Shown in pieces: positions 1 through 10,572 of a stretch of DNA of 64,000 nucleotides. The stretch is from Actinophytocola xinjiangensis. Lineage in GTDB: Bacteria > Actinomycetota > Actinomycetes > Mycobacteriales > Pseudonocardiaceae. Made by a program: the position numbers and the translations under genes. The notes below the pieces were generated by a model. That model had not been told where the DNA came from, made no database searches, and worked only from the letters and a program-made list of their open reading frames with translations. The DNA lies in the NCBI RefSeq assembly GCF_001921215.1, contig NZ_MSIF01000021.1, positions 93,287-157,286 of the forward strand, written 5' to 3'. Position 1 is the first letter of the stretch. The number at the start of each line of letters is the position of its first letter.

Positions 1-2
1 CC

Positions 3-146
3 CACCACGCCGACGAGTCCGGCCGTTGCGCCGCCTGCCGGCCCGGCCTGCTGGCCCGCCGCTGGCCGTGCCCGGTGTGGCGCACCGCCCACGAACAACT
101 GCTCGGCGAGAGCCTCCCGCGTCGCACCCGACGCGGCCCCGCCTGA
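3..146 (+). CDS. C-terminal fragment of an unknown Cys-containing protein (5' end outside window)
   Basis: An open frame enters from the left edge and stops at TGA 144-146, giving 47 residues. It has a CAAC pair followed by WPCP and then an HEQLLGE stretch, a pattern resembling short Cys/His-rich conserved actinobacterial proteins. The third codon positions are almost all G or C, as in the real genes nearby. No start codon is visible and the function is unknown. It could be a chance open frame, but the codon bias and the stop before a non-coding gap support a real gene end. Confidence 0.5.
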   Translation, partial: HHADESGRCAACRPGLLARRWPCPVWRTAHEQLLGESLPRRTRRGPA

Positions 147-383
147 CACCGCCGCCCACCCCGTCGGCCCGGGCAGGGCGCGACGGTCACCGCGGTGGAC
201 ACCACGCTGGACATCACGCTGGACACGGTCGGGCGGGGCGTCCTGGGCGGGCGCCCGTCGGCGTTCCCCGACCCGCCCGCCGGCCTGCCAACACCGATGT
301 CGTGTCGAACCGACCGGTTCACCCCACCGGACGAAACCCATGGGGCAAGATGGCCCGCACGACTCGGCAGGCAGGAGGGGCCA

Positions 384-1682
384 GTGCACGACGGAAGCGG
401 CCGCATCGTGGTACAGAACCTGACCAAGAACTTCGGTCCGGTGGCCGCGGTACAGAACCTGAGTTTCCAGGTCGAGCCGGGCTCGGTGACCGGGTTCCTC
501 GGCCCGAACGGCTCCGGCAAGACCACGACCCTGCGGATGATGCTCGGCCTGGTCACGCCGACCGCCGGCTGGTCGACCATCAACGGCGCGCCCTTCCACC
601 AGCTGGGCAACCCGGCCCGCGTGGTCGGTGCCGTGCTGGAGGCCCAGGGGTTCCACCCGACCCGCAGCGCGCGCGACCACCTGCGGGTGTACTGCGCGGC
701 GATGGGCGTGCCCCAGCACCAGGCCGACGAGAAGCTGAACCTGGTCGGGCTGGGCGCCGCCGGCACCCGCGCGGCCGGCGGGTTCTCCCTCGGGATGAAG
801 CAGCGCCTGGCGCTGGCCACCGCGCTGCTCGGCGACCCGCAGGTCCTGGTGCTCGACGAGCCGGCCAACGGCCTTGACCCCGAGGGCATCGCCTGGCTGC
901 GTACGTTCCTCAAGGCCTTCGCGGCCAGCGGGCGCACGGTGCTGATCTCCAGCCACCTGCTGGCCGAGGTCGAGCAGACCATCGACCAGGTCGTGATCAT
1001 CAGCCACGGCCAGACGATGTACTACGGCAAGCTCGACGACCTGCGCAACTCGCAGGAGAGCCGGGTCATCGTGCAGCCGGGTAACCCGAACAAGCTGGTC
1101 GCGGCCCTGTACGAGGAGAAGATCACCAACGTCACGCCGCTGCCGGACAACAAGGTGTCGGTCGTCGGCGCCACCGTCCAGCAGATCGGTGACATCGCCG
1201 CCAAGGCCGGCGTCGCGCTCTACGGCGTGCAGGAGGAGCGGGCCGACCTCGAACAGCTGTTCTTCCGCCTGACCAGCGGCCAGTACGCCGCCCCCGGCCT
1301 GGCCCAGCAGCCGCCGCCCGGCTACGGCGCCGCCCCCGGCGGCTACGCCCAACCCGTGCAACCCCAGGGCTACCAGCAGCAGCCCTACCAGCAGCCGGGT
1401 CAGCAGTCCGGGTACACCGCACCGCCGCCCGGCTACCAGCAGCAACAGCCGATGGCGCCGCAGCAGGGCACCCCGCCCGGCGGGTGGGGTCAGCCCCAGC
1501 AGCCCAACCCGTGGGGCCAGCCCCAGCAACAGCAACCGCAGCAACCTCAACAGCCGCAGCAGCCCCAGCCGGTGCAGCCGCCGCAACAGACCCCACCACC
1601 CCAGCAAACGCAGCCACCCCAGGCCCCTGAGCCACCGCAGGACCAGCAGCCCGGTCAGGGTGGAATCGGAGGTAACGCCTGA
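384..1682 (+). CDS. ABC transporter ATP-binding protein with Gln/Pro-rich C-terminal tail
   Basis: This is the ATPase subunit of an ABC-2 type transporter and should act at the inner face of the membrane. Walker A (GPNGSGKTT) lies near residue 40, the family-typical signature FSLGMKQR in place of LSGGQ near 133, Walker B VLVLDEP near 155 and the H-loop SSH after it. GTG 384 is chosen because AGGAGGGG sits just upstream; an upstream in-frame ATG at 195 would add non-conserved sequence. The last ~130 residues are low complexity (Gln, Pro, Gly, Tyr), unusual for an ATPase and probably disordered. Its TGA overlaps the ATG of the permease gene, so the two are translationally coupled. The substrate is unknown. 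Confidence 0.92.
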   Translation: MHDGSGRIVVQNLTKNFGPVAAVQNLSFQVEPGSVTGFLGPNGSGKTTTLRMMLGLVTPTAGWSTINGAPFHQLGNPARVVGAVLEAQGFHPTRSARDHLRVYCAAMGVPQHQADEKLNLVGLGAAGTRAAGGFSLGMKQRLALATALLGDPQVLVLDEPANGLDPEGIAWLRTFLKAFAASGRTVLISSHLLAEVEQTIDQVVIISHGQTMYYGKLDDLRNSQESRVIVQPGNPNKLVAALYEEKITNVTPLPDNKVSVVGATVQQIGDIAAKAGVALYGVQEERADLEQLFFRLTSGQYAAPGLAQQPPPGYGAAPGGYAQPVQPQGYQQQPYQQPGQQSGYTAPPPGYQQQQPMAPQQGTPPGGWGQPQQPNPWGQPQQQQPQQPQQPQQPQPVQPPQQTPPPQQTQPPQAPEPPQDQQPGQGGIGGNA

Positions 1683-2566
1683 TGGGCAACCTGATCAGGG
1701 CCGAGTTCCTCAAGATCCTCACCACCCGGCTGTGGTGGGCGCTGCTCATCCCGGCCATCGCGCTGGCGCTGGGCTGGGCCTGGCTGTCCTCGCTGGCCTT
1801 CACCGACATCGCCAACGACATCGGCGACGCCCTCAACGTCTCCATCTCCGAGACCGAGATCGCGGTGAACTCGATCGCCCTGACCAGGGCGATGAACTTC
1901 GCGACGCTGTTCCCGATGGTCTTCGGCGCGCTCGCGCTGGCCAGCGAGATCAACCGCAAGACGATCACCACCAGCTTCCTGACCGCCGCCAGCCGCTCGT
2001 CGGTGCTCGGCGCCAAGGCCATCGTGTACACGCTGTGGGGCGTCATCTACGGCCTGGTCGTCGCCGGTGCGGCGAGCCTGGGCGTGCTGATCGGCAGCGG
2101 CGGCGACCTGGTGCCCGACGCCGGCGACTGGATCCTCATCCTGCTCACCGGTGTCCTGGCCTGCATGCTGTGGACGCTGCTGGGCATGGGTGTCGGCGCG
2201 CTGCTCGGCTCGCCGGTGGCCACCCTGGTCATCCTGCTGCTGTACGCGGCGCTGGTCGGCCCGGTCTCCGAGCTGATCCTGTGGGTGTCCAGCGAGGGCT
2301 CCAACGTCGCCGGTGTGCTGCCCAACGGCTCGGCCAACGGGCTGACCGGCTCCACGGCCGCCGAACTGCTGTACAACCAGATCGTCGAGATCGGTGGCGG
2401 CAACCCGAGCGAGACCGAGAAGGAGGCCTTCGACATGGCGGTCCGGGCGGCGGCCGGTGCCCCCGGCGCGTTCTCCACCTGGATCTCCGGGCTGATCTTC
2501 CTGGGCTGGACCACGCTGTTCTTCGGCTTCGGCATCGTGCGCAACAACAAGCGCGACATCACCTGA
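1682..2566 (+). CDS. ABC-2 type transporter permease subunit
   Basis: 294 residues with about six hydrophobic segments. The N-terminal LIRAEFLKILTTRLWWAL stretch is typical of ABC-2 permeases that pair with a lone ATPase. The start ATG overlaps the stop of the preceding ATPase gene (TGATG), which indicates a two-gene operon and one complex. Such permeases often export antibiotics, lipids or other hydrophobic compounds, but nothing here identifies the substrate. Confidence 0.9.
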   Translation: MGNLIRAEFLKILTTRLWWALLIPAIALALGWAWLSSLAFTDIANDIGDALNVSISETEIAVNSIALTRAMNFATLFPMVFGALALASEINRKTITTSFLTAASRSSVLGAKAIVYTLWGVIYGLVVAGAASLGVLIGSGGDLVPDAGDWILILLTGVLACMLWTLLGMGVGALLGSPVATLVILLLYAALVGPVSELILWVSSEGSNVAGVLPNGSANGLTGSTAAELLYNQIVEIGGGNPSETEKEAFDMAVRAAAGAPGAFSTWISGLIFLGWTTLFFGFGIVRNNKRDIT

Positions 2567-2633
2567 CGCACCTCTGACGCCCGTTCGGCGTCACCCCTGT
2601 GGACAACTCCAGAGGCTTGTCGGGGGTTCGACC

Positions 2634-2639
2634 TAATCT
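2634..2639 (+). promoter_or_regulatory. Candidate -10 box for a leaderless transcript of the fused ABC exporter
   Basis: TAATCT ends seven bases before GTG 2647, with no Shine-Dalgarno sequence. The same TAnnnT-to-start spacing recurs at several genes in this window. It supports 2647 rather than GTG 2599 as the start. Confidence 0.5.
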
Positions 2640-2646
2640 GGATCCC

Positions 2647-5600
2647 GTGCCAGAGACGACCGTCGAACCCTCGCCAGGCTGGATCCGCCGGCTGACCGCC
2701 ACCTGCTGGCGGCACCGGCGGCTGGTCGTGCTGTCCGTGCTGTCCTCGGTCGTCGGCGTCGGCTTCCAGGCCGCCGGTCCGCTGCTGGTCAAGTTCGTCG
2801 TCGACGACGCCGTCGACGGCGTGACCTCGCGGCTGGGCTGGCTCGTGGCCGCGCTGCTGGTCATGGAGCTGTCCACGTTCGGCACCGCGTTCGTCCGCCG
2901 CTACCTGGGCGGGCGGCTGGCGCTGGACGTCCAGCACGACCTGCGCCAGCAGGTGTTCGCCGCCGTGCAGCGCCTCGACGGCGCCAAACAGGACGTGCTG
3001 CGCACCGGCCAGGTCGTCTCCCGCTCCATCACCGACCTGCAACTCGTGCAGGGCCTGCTGATGATGGTCCCGCTGTCCATCGGCACGGTCGTGTTCGCGC
3101 TGTGCGCGCTCGGCGCGATGCTGTGGCTCTCGCCGCTGCTCACGCTGATCGCGCTGGTGATCACACCGGTCGTGGCCATGGTCGCGGTGCGCAGCCGGCA
3201 CACGCTGTTCCCCGCGTCCTGGTCCGCCCAGCAACGCGCCGCCGACCTCGCCCAGCACGTCGAGGAGACCGTCACCGGCGTGCGGGTGGTCAAGGGCTTC
3301 GGCCAGGAGTCGCGGGAGATCCGCCGCCTCGAACGGACCGCGCGGGCGCTGTTCGGCGAGCGGATGCGCACCGCCGCGCTCACCTCCCGACCCGCGGCCA
3401 CGATGGTGGCGATGCCGGCCGCCGGGCAGGTCGCGGTGCTGGCCCTCGGCGGCTTCCTGGCGATGAACGGGCAGGTCACCCTCGGCACGTTCCTGGCCTT
3501 CGCCAGCTATGTCGCCAACCTCGTCGGCCCCACCAGGATGATCTCCAGCCTGCTGGTCAACGTGCAGCTGGCCAGGGCCGGCGTCGAACGGGTCTACGAG
3601 CTGATCGACTCCAACCCCACGGTCACCGACAAGCCCGACGCGGTCGACGTGCCGGCCGGCCCGGTCGAGGTCCGCCTCGACGACGTGCGCTTCGGCTACA
3701 CCCGCAGCGAGCCGGTGCTCGACGGGATCTCCCTGCGCGTGCGCCCCGGCGAGACGCTCGCCCTGGTCGGCACGGCCGGCTCCGGCAAGTCGACGGTCTC
3801 GCTGCTGCTGCCGCGCTTCTACGACGTGCACGGTGGCTCGGTGTCCGTCGCCGGGGTCGACGTGCGCGACCTGCGGATGGCGTCGCTGCGCGGCACGGTC
3901 GGCGTGGTGTTCGAGGAGGCGTTCCTGTTCTCCGACACCGTGCGCGCCAACATCGCCTACGGCCGGCCCGGCTCCGGCGACGAGGAGGTCCGGGCCGCCG
4001 CCCGCGCCGCCCAGGCCGACGAGTTCATCTCCGCCCTGCCCGACGGCTACGACACCGTCGTCGGCGAGCGCGGCCTGACCCTGTCCGGCGGGCAGCGCCA
4101 GCGGGTGGCGCTGGCGCGGGCGCTGCTGTCCGACCCGAGGGTGCTGGTCCTCGACGACGCGACCTCGGCGGTCGACACCGCCACCGAGGCCGCCATCCAC
4201 GACACGCTGCGCGCGGTCACCCGCGACCGCACCACGCTGCTGATCGCCCACCGCCGCTCCACCCTGGCCCTGGCCGACCGGATCGCCGTGCTCGACAAGG
4301 GCACGGTCGTGGACACCGGCACCCACGAGGAGCTGACCGACCGCTGCGAGCTGTACCGGGCCCTGCTGGCCGGCCCCGGCGAGGCCATCGAGGACCCGAC
4401 CCGCCGCGCCGCCGCCGACCTGACCCCGGGTCCGGAGGGCTTCACCCCGGCGCTGTGGCCGGCCCCCGACGACAACCCCGACGAGCCCGAGGTCGCGGCC
4501 AGTGCCGGGGCCGGCGCCCGGACCGCCGCGACGTCGGTGACCGGGCCCCGGCCCGGCCGTGGCGGTATGGGCGGCGGCGGGCTGTCCGGGGCCCTGTCCG
4601 GCGCGGCCGCGACCCCCGAGCTCCTGGCACGGGTACGTGCCCTGCCACCGGCCGGCGAGGTCCCGCACCTGCACGGCGAGGACCCGACCGCCCCCGACCC
4701 CGGCTTCCGGCTGCGCAAGCTGCTGACGCTGGTCCGCCTGCCGCTGGCGGTGGTCGCCGCGCTGGTCATCCTCGACGCCGTGCTGACCATGGCCCTGCCG
4801 ACGCTGGTCAGGGCCGGCGTCGACAACGGCGTGGTCCACCGCGACGCCACCGCCCTGTGGACGGTCACCGCCGTGGCCGCCGTCGTGGTGGCGATCGCGT
4901 TCGTCAACACCGCCGCGTCCACCGTGCTCACCGCGCGCCTGGGCGAACGGCTGCTGTACCTGCTGCGGGTGCGCAGCTACGCCCACCTGCAACGCCTGGG
5001 CCTGGACTACTTCGAGCGCGAGATGGCCGGCCGGATCATGACCCGGATGACCACCGACGTCGACGCGCTGTCCACGTTCCTGCAGACCGGGCTGAGCAGC
5101 GCGCTGGCCAGCATCCTGACCGTCGTGGCGATCACCGTCGCCCTGCTGGTCACCGACCCCGGCCTGGCGCTGGTGGCGCTGGCCGTGCTGCCGGTCCTGG
5201 TGATCGCCACCGTCATCTTCCAGCGACTGTCCACAGTGGCCTACACGCAGGCCAGGGAACAGGTCAGCGCGGTCAACGCCGACATGCAGGAGAACGTCTC
5301 CGGCCTGCGCGTCGCCCAGGCGTTCACCCGCGAGGAGCACTCGGCCAAGGCGTTCGAGCAGCGCAGCGACACCTACCGCCGCACCCGGCTGCGCGCCCAA
5401 CGCTACGTGGCGACCTACTTCCCCTTCGTGGCGCTGCTGGCCGGGGTCGCCCAGGCGGCCGTGCTCGCCGTCGGCGCCACCCGGGTGGCCGCCGGCACCC
5501 TCACCCCGGGCATCCTGCTGGCCTTCATGCTCTACCTGAACCTGTTCTTCGCGCCGGTACAACAACTCTCCGGTGTCTTCGACGGCTACCAGCAGGCCCG

Positions 5601-6705
5601 CGTCGGCCTGCGCCGCATCGCCGACCTGCTGGCCACCCCGTCGTCGGTCGAACCGCCGGCCCGCCCCACCCCGGTACCGGCCACGCTCACCGGCGCGGTC
5701 GCCCTCGACGACGTGTCCTTCCGCTACGCGGGCGCCACGACCGACGCCGTCACCGGCCTGACCCTGTCGGTGTCCCCGGGGGAGACCATCGCCCTGGTCG
5801 GCCCGACCGGCGCCGGCAAGTCCACCGTCGTGAAGCTGATCGCCCGCTTCTACGACCCCACCGGCGGCCGGGTGCTCGTCGACGACGTCGACATCCGCGA
5901 CTACGACCCGACCACCTACCGCCAGCACCTCGGGGTCGTCCCGCAGGAGGCCCACCTGTTCACCGGGGACGTGGCGAGCAACGTCGCCTACGCCTACCGC
6001 ACCGACGCCCACACCGACGTCCGCACCGGTTCAGAGAACGATTCAGTGGGCGAGCGGGACACCGACACCGACACCGACACCCCTGCCGATCCGGCGGCGG
6101 TCGAGGCGGCGGTCCGCGCGGTCGGCGCGCTGCCGATGGTCGCCACGCTGCCCGCTGGCTTCCGCCACCAGGTCGGCGAACGTGGGCAGGGACTCTCGGC
6201 CGGGCAACGCCAACTCATCGCCCTGGCCCGCGCCGAACTCGTCGCCCCGGACATCCTGCTGCTCGACGAGGCGACGGCCGCGCTCGACCCGGCGACCGAG
6301 TCCCTCGTCCTGGCCGCGAGCGAACGACTCGCCCGCCCCAGAACGACCTTCGTCGTCGCGCACCGGTTGGCCACCGCCGCCCGCGCCGACCGCATCGTCG
6401 TGCTCGACGGCGGCCGGATCGTCGAACAGGGCACCCATTCCGACCTGCTCGACGCGGACGGGCGCTACGCGCGACTGTGGCGCCACGGCACCGAGACGCT
6501 ACCCGCGTCGTTACCCGCACCAGCCAACAACAACGGAGCCGGTGACACTGTCGACACGGCCACCGCCGACCCTACCAACCCGGTGTCCGCTTCGGGCGGT
6601 TTCGACCGTGGCGGAGTACTTGATCCGGACCGAGTGCGGGTACGTTCATCGGAAGTGCGAGTATCTGGCGACAGTTCAATGGGGGGCGTCACCGATCACC
6701 CATGA
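2647..6705 (+). CDS. Single-chain ABC exporter with two TMD-NBD halves (heterodimer-type)
   Basis: About 1352 residues: TMD1, NBD1, linker, TMD2, NBD2. NBD1 has Walker A GTAGSGKST (~374), signature LSGGQRQ (~479), but Glu423 at the Q-loop Gln position and Asp504 in place of the catalytic Glu after Walker B. NBD2 has Walker A GPTGAGKST (~1052), a changed signature LSAGQRQ (~1183) and catalytic Glu1208. The NBD1 Walker motifs and the NBD2 signature would therefore form one degenerate ATP site, with the other site consensus, as in heterodimeric exporters such as TmrAB. NBD2 also carries an acidic (Asp-Thr)n insertion near residues 1118-1155. Start GTG 2647 is supported by a TAATCT box seven bases upstream. 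Substrate unknown; multidrug or lipid export is plausible. Confidence 0.93.
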   Translation: MPETTVEPSPGWIRRLTATCWRHRRLVVLSVLSSVVGVGFQAAGPLLVKFVVDDAVDGVTSRLGWLVAALLVMELSTFGTAFVRRYLGGRLALDVQHDLRQQVFAAVQRLDGAKQDVLRTGQVVSRSITDLQLVQGLLMMVPLSIGTVVFALCALGAMLWLSPLLTLIALVITPVVAMVAVRSRHTLFPASWSAQQRAADLAQHVEETVTGVRVVKGFGQESREIRRLERTARALFGERMRTAALTSRPAATMVAMPAAGQVAVLALGGFLAMNGQVTLGTFLAFASYVANLVGPTRMISSLLVNVQLARAGVERVYELIDSNPTVTDKPDAVDVPAGPVEVRLDDVRFGYTRSEPVLDGISLRVRPGETLALVGTAGSGKSTVSLLLPRFYDVHGGSVSVAGVDVRDLRMASLRGTVGVVFEEAFLFSDTVRANIAYGRPGSGDEEVRAAARAAQADEFISALPDGYDTVVGERGLTLSGGQRQRVALARALLSDPRVLVLDDATSAVDTATEAAIHDTLRAVTRDRTTLLIAHRRSTLALADRIAVLDKGTVVDTGTHEELTDRCELYRALLAGPGEAIEDPTRRAAADLTPGPEGFTPALWPAPDDNPDEPEVAASAGAGARTAATSVTGPRPGRGGMGGGGLSGALSGAAATPELLARVRALPPAGEVPHLHGEDPTAPDPGFRLRKLLTLVRLPLAVVAALVILDAVLTMALPTLVRAGVDNGVVHRDATALWTVTAVAAVVVAIAFVNTAASTVLTARLGERLLYLLRVRSYAHLQRLGLDYFEREMAGRIMTRMTTDVDALSTFLQTGLSSALASILTVVAITVALLVTDPGLALVALAVLPVLVIATVIFQRLSTVAYTQAREQVSAVNADMQENVSGLRVAQAFTREEHSAKAFEQRSDTYRRTRLRAQRYVATYFPFVALLAGVAQAAVLAVGATRVAAGTLTPGILLAFMLYLNLFFAPVQQLSGVFDGYQQARVGLRRIADLLATPSSVEPPARPTPVPATLTGAVALDDVSFRYAGATTDAVTGLTLSVSPGETIALVGPTGAGKSTVVKLIARFYDPTGGRVLVDDVDIRDYDPTTYRQHLGVVPQEAHLFTGDVASNVAYAYRTDAHTDVRTGSENDSVGERDTDTDTDTPADPAAVEAAVRAVGALPMVATLPAGFRHQVGERGQGLSAGQRQLIALARAELVAPDILLLDEATAALDPATESLVLAASERLARPRTTFVVAHRLATAARADRIVVLDGGRIVEQGTHSDLLDADGRYARLWRHGTETLPASLPAPANNNGAGDTVDTATADPTNPVSASGGFDRGGVLDPDRVRVRSSEVRVSGDSSMGGVTDHP

Positions 6706-6768
6706 GGACTAGCCTGAACATGCAGCGGTTAAGTAACAGATCGAGATAGATAGAGGCGAGTGCCTGCC

Positions 6769-9700
6769 GTGTCCAGCAGCAGCCCTGCGTCGCAGTTCGG
6801 CCCCAATGAGTGGCTCGTCGAGGAGATGTACGAACAGTTCCTCGCCGACCCGTCGTCCGTGGACGACGCGTGGCACGACTTCTTCGCCGACTACAAGCCG
6901 ACCCAGCGAGTCGCGACACAGGCCCCGAGCAAGGCGACCACCGACACCACCGTGACCAAGCCCACAACAGTGGCCCAGTCCGGTTCGGCCAACGGCCAGG
7001 CCACCAAGCCCGCCGGCGGCACGACCACCAAGCCGACCCGGACCGACGGCAAGGCCGACGGAGACGGCAAGGCGGCCCCCCGGCAGACCACCGGATCCAC
7101 CGGATCCACCGGGACCACCGCCAAGGCCGGCACCGGCGCCGCCGCCAAGCCGCCCGCCGCCACCAAGGCACCGGCGAAGACACCACCCGCCAAGACGCCA
7201 CCGGCCAAGGCAGCCGCCAAGGCCGACGGCGAGCAGAGCAAGCCGCTGCGGGGCGCGTCGGCGATCATCGCCAAGAACATGGACCTCTCGCTCACCATCC
7301 CGACCGCGACGAGCGTCCGTGCCGTGCCGGCGAAGCTGCTGTTCGACAACCGCATCGTGATCAACAACCACCTCCGCCGCACCCGGGGTGGCAAGGTCAG
7401 CTTCACCCACCTCATCGGCTACGCGGTCGTCCGCGCGCTGGCCGACTTCCCCGGCATGAACCGCCACTACGGCGAGGTCAACGGGAAGCCGGCGCTGCTG
7501 ACCCCCGAGCACGTCAACCTCGGCCTGGCGATCGACCTGCCCGGCAAGGACGGCATGCGCAACCTGGTCGTCGCGTCGATCAAGCACTGCGACGGGATGA
7601 GCTTCACCCGGTTCTGGCAGGCCTACGAGGAGATCATCCGCCGGGCCCGCAACAACGCGCTGACCACCGACGACTTCGCCGGCACCACGATCTCGCTGAC
7701 CAACCCGGGCACCATCGGCACCAACCACTCGGTGCCCCGGTTCCCCCCTGGCCAGGGCGCGATCGTCGGCGTCGGCGCGATGGAGTACCCCGCCCAGTAC
7801 CAGGGCACCAGCGAGCGCGCACTGGTCGACCTCGGCGTCAGCAAGATCATCACGCTGACCTCGACCTACGACCACCGGATCATCCAGGGAGCGGAGTCCG
7901 GCGAGTTCCTGCGCCGCATCCACCAGCTGCTGCTCGGCGAGGACAACTTCTTCGACGACATCTTCACCTCGCTGCGCCTGCCCTACGAGCCGGTGCGCTG
8001 GGTCGAGGACATCCCCGAGGGCGACATCGACAAGACCACCCGCGTCATCGGTCTGGTCGACACCTACCGCACGCGCGGCCACCTGATGGCCGATGTCGAC
8101 CCGCTGAACTACCGCCAGCGCAAGCACGAGGACCTCGACATCCTGTCCCACGGGCTCACCCTGTGGGACCTGGACCGCGAGTTCCCCGTCGGCGGCTTCG
8201 CCGGCAAGGAGCGGATGAAGCTGCGCGACGTGCTGGGCGTGCTGCGCGACTCCTACTGCCGCACGGTCGGCGTCGAGTACACCTACATCCTCGACCCGAC
8301 CGAGCGCCGCTGGATCCAGGAGCGCGTCGAGGTCCGGCACGAGAAGCCGCCGCAGGCCGTGCAGAAGTACATCCTGTCCAAGCTCAACGCGGCCGAGGCG
8401 TTCGAGACCTTCCTGCAGACCAAGTACGTCGGCCAGAAGCGGTTCTCGCTGGAGGGCGGCGAGTCGGTCATCGCGCTGCTGGACACCGTGCTGGACAAGG
8501 CCGCCGAGTACGAGCTCGACGAGGTCGTCATCGGCATGCCGCACCGGGGCCGGCTCAACGTGCTGGCCAACATCGTCGGCAAGCCGATCTCGCAGATCTT
8601 CCAGGAGTTCGAGGGCAACCTCGACCCGGGCCAGGCCCACGGCTCCGGCGACGTGAAGTACCACCTGGGCGCCGAGGGCAAGTACTTCCGCATGTTCGGC
8701 GACGGCGAGACCAAGGTGACGCTGACGGCCAACCCGTCGCACCTGGAGACCGTCGACCCGGTCCTGGAGGGCATCGTCCGCGCCAAGCAGGACCTGCTCG
8801 ACAAGGGCGGCGCCGGCTTCACCGTGCTCCCGGTCGCGCTGCACGGCGACGCCGCGTTCGCCGGCCAGGGCGTGGTCGCCGAGACGCTGAACCTGGCGCT
8901 GCTGCGCGGTTACCGCACCGGCGGCACCGTGCACGTGATCATCAACAACCAGGTCGGTTTCACCACCGCGCCGGAGCACTCGCGCTCCTCGCAGTACGCG
9001 ACCGACGTGGCGAAGATGATCCAGGCGCCGGTGTTCCACGTGAACGGCGACGACCCGGAGGCCTGCTACTGGGTCGCCCAGCTGGCCATGGACTACCGGC
9101 AGACGTTCAACAAGGACGTCGTGATCGACATGGTCTGCTACCGGCGGCGCGGCCACAACGAGGGCGACGACCCCTCGATGACCCAGCCGGCGATGTACGA
9201 CATCATCGACGCCAAGCGCAGTGTCCGCAAGACCTACACCGAGGCGCTGATCGGCCGCGGCGACATCTCCGTCGAGGAGGCCGAGAAGGCGCTGCGGGAC
9301 TTCTCCAGCCAGCTGGAGCACGTCTTCAACGAGGTGCGGGAGCTGGAGCGGCACCCGATCACGGTCAGCCCGTCGGTCGAGTCCGAGCAGCAGGTCCCGG
9401 CCAAGCTGCCGACCTCCATCACCCAGCAGGTCCTGGAGCGGATCGCCGACGCGCACGTCAACCTGCCCAGCGGGTTCACCCCGCACCCGAGGGTCAAGCC
9501 GGTCCTCGAACGGCGCGCCAAGATGGCCCGCGACGGCGACATCGACTGGGCGTTCGCCGAGTTGCTGGCGTTCGGTTCGCTGAACCTGGAGGGCCACCTG
9601 GTCCGCCTCGCCGGCCAGGACTCGCGGCGCGGCACGTTCGTGCAGCGGCACGCGGTGCTCATCGACCGCAGGACGGGTCGGGAGTATCTGCCGTTGCAGA

Positions 9701-10569
9701 ACCTGTCCGGCGGCCAGGGCAAGTTCATGGTGTACGACTCGGCGCTGTCCGAGTACGCGGCGCTGGGCTTCGAGTACGGCTACTCGGTGGCCAACCCGGA
9801 CGCGCTGGTGCTCTGGGAGGCCCAGTTCGGCGACTTCGTCAACGGCGCGCAGTCGGTGATCGACGAGTACATCTCCTCCAGCGAGGCCAAGTGGGGCCAG
9901 CGTTCGGACGTGGTGATGCTGCTGCCGCACGGTCACGAGGGCCAGGGCCCCGACCACACGTCGGGGCGCATCGAGCGCTGGTTGCAGCTGTGCGCCGAGG
10001 GTTCGATGACCGTCGCGGTGCCGTCGACGCCGGCGAACTACTTCCACCTGCTGCGCCGCCACGCCCTCGACGGGGTCGCCCGGCCGCTGGTGGTGTTCAC
10101 ACCGAAGTCGATGCTGCGCAACAAGGCCGCGACGTCGTCGGTGGCCGACTTCACCGAGGAGTCGAGGTTCAACTCGATCATCGACGACCCGGCGATCACC
10201 GACCCGTCGGCGGTGCGCAAGCTGCTGCTGGTGTCCGGCAAGCTCTACTACGAGCTGGCGGCCGAGCGGGCCAAGCGCGGCCTGACCGACGTGGCGCTGG
10301 TGCGCGTCGAGCAGCTGTACCCGGTCCCGCTCAAGCGGCTCGGCGCGATCTTCGAGCGCTACTCGAACATCACCGATCTGCGCTGGGTCCAGGAGGAGCC
10401 GGCCAACCAGGGCGCGTGGCCGTTCTACGGCCTGCACCTGCCGGAGCTGTTCCCGGAGGTGCCGAAGCTGGCGCGGGTCTCGCGCCGGGTGATGTCGGCG
10501 CCGTCGGCCGGTTCGGGCAAGGTGCACGAGGTGGAGCAGCGGGAGCTGATCGAGAAGGCGTTCTCCTGA
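6769..10569 (+). CDS. kgd: Multifunctional 2-oxoglutarate decarboxylase / dehydrogenase E1-E2 (Kgd)
   Basis: This is the large actinobacterial fusion enzyme of the TCA cycle. It decarboxylates 2-oxoglutarate with ThDP and carries the succinyltransferase activity of the 2-oxoglutarate dehydrogenase complex. The N-terminal [12 protein letters not shown] helix opens the protein. A low-complexity Ala/Pro/Lys/Thr linker follows (~45-155), then an E2-like acyltransferase domain ending in [14 protein letters not shown], then the E1 ThDP domain ([21 protein letters not shown]) and the C-terminal transketolase-type domain ([12 protein letters not shown]). GTG 6769 gives the usual start; GTG 6760 is in frame and adds three residues, and a GAGG at 6753-6756 could serve either. 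In mycobacteria GarA controls this enzyme; no garA lies in the window. Confidence 0.97.
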   Translation: MSSSSPASQFGPNEWLVEEMYEQFLADPSSVDDAWHDFFADYKPTQRVATQAPSKATTDTTVTKPTTVAQSGSANGQATKPAGGTTTKPTRTDGKADGDGKAAPRQTTGSTGSTGTTAKAGTGAAAKPPAATKAPAKTPPAKTPPAKAAAKADGEQSKPLRGASAIIAKNMDLSLTIPTATSVRAVPAKLLFDNRIVINNHLRRTRGGKVSFTHLIGYAVVRALADFPGMNRHYGEVNGKPALLTPEHVNLGLAIDLPGKDGMRNLVVASIKHCDGMSFTRFWQAYEEIIRRARNNALTTDDFAGTTISLTNPGTIGTNHSVPRFPPGQGAIVGVGAMEYPAQYQGTSERALVDLGVSKIITLTSTYDHRIIQGAESGEFLRRIHQLLLGEDNFFDDIFTSLRLPYEPVRWVEDIPEGDIDKTTRVIGLVDTYRTRGHLMADVDPLNYRQRKHEDLDILSHGLTLWDLDREFPVGGFAGKERMKLRDVLGVLRDSYCRTVGVEYTYILDPTERRWIQERVEVRHEKPPQAVQKYILSKLNAAEAFETFLQTKYVGQKRFSLEGGESVIALLDTVLDKAAEYELDEVVIGMPHRGRLNVLANIVGKPISQIFQEFEGNLDPGQAHGSGDVKYHLGAEGKYFRMFGDGETKVTLTANPSHLETVDPVLEGIVRAKQDLLDKGGAGFTVLPVALHGDAAFAGQGVVAETLNLALLRGYRTGGTVHVIINNQVGFTTAPEHSRSSQYATDVAKMIQAPVFHVNGDDPEACYWVAQLAMDYRQTFNKDVVIDMVCYRRRGHNEGDDPSMTQPAMYDIIDAKRSVRKTYTEALIGRGDISVEEAEKALRDFSSQLEHVFNEVRELERHPITVSPSVESEQQVPAKLPTSITQQVLERIADAHVNLPSGFTPHPRVKPVLERRAKMARDGDIDWAFAELLAFGSLNLEGHLVRLAGQDSRRGTFVQRHAVLIDRRTGREYLPLQNLSGGQGKFMVYDSALSEYAALGFEYGYSVANPDALVLWEAQFGDFVNGAQSVIDEYISSSEAKWGQRSDVVMLLPHGHEGQGPDHTSGRIERWLQLCAEGSMTVAVPSTPANYFHLLRRHALDGVARPLVVFTPKSMLRNKAATSSVADFTEESRFNSIIDDPAITDPSAVRKLLLVSGKLYYELAAERAKRGLTDVALVRVEQLYPVPLKRLGAIFERYSNITDLRWVQEEPANQGAWPFYGLHLPELFPEVPKLARVSRRVMSAPSAGSGKVHEVEQRELIEKAFS

Positions 10570-10572
10570 CCC

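Noticed and set aside
195..240. Repeated GGACA(C/T)CACGCT units as a tandem repeat array
   Set aside because: Only about two and a half short units in a non-coding gap; too weak to call.
195..383. Upstream extension of the ABC ATPase to ATG 195
   Set aside because: The extra residues are not conserved, and AGGAGGGG places the start at GTG 384.
2047..6012. A 1321-codon open frame on the minus strand, antisense to the fused exporter
   Set aside because: Gly/Gln/Arg/Asp-rich with no domain; it is the mirror of a GC-rich coding strand. The plus-strand exporter has complete family motifs.
7021..7230. Kgd linker repeats as a mobile or recombinational repeat
   Set aside because: Lys/Pro/Thr/Ala low-complexity linkers are normal between the E1 N-terminus and E2-like domain of actinobacterial Kgd.
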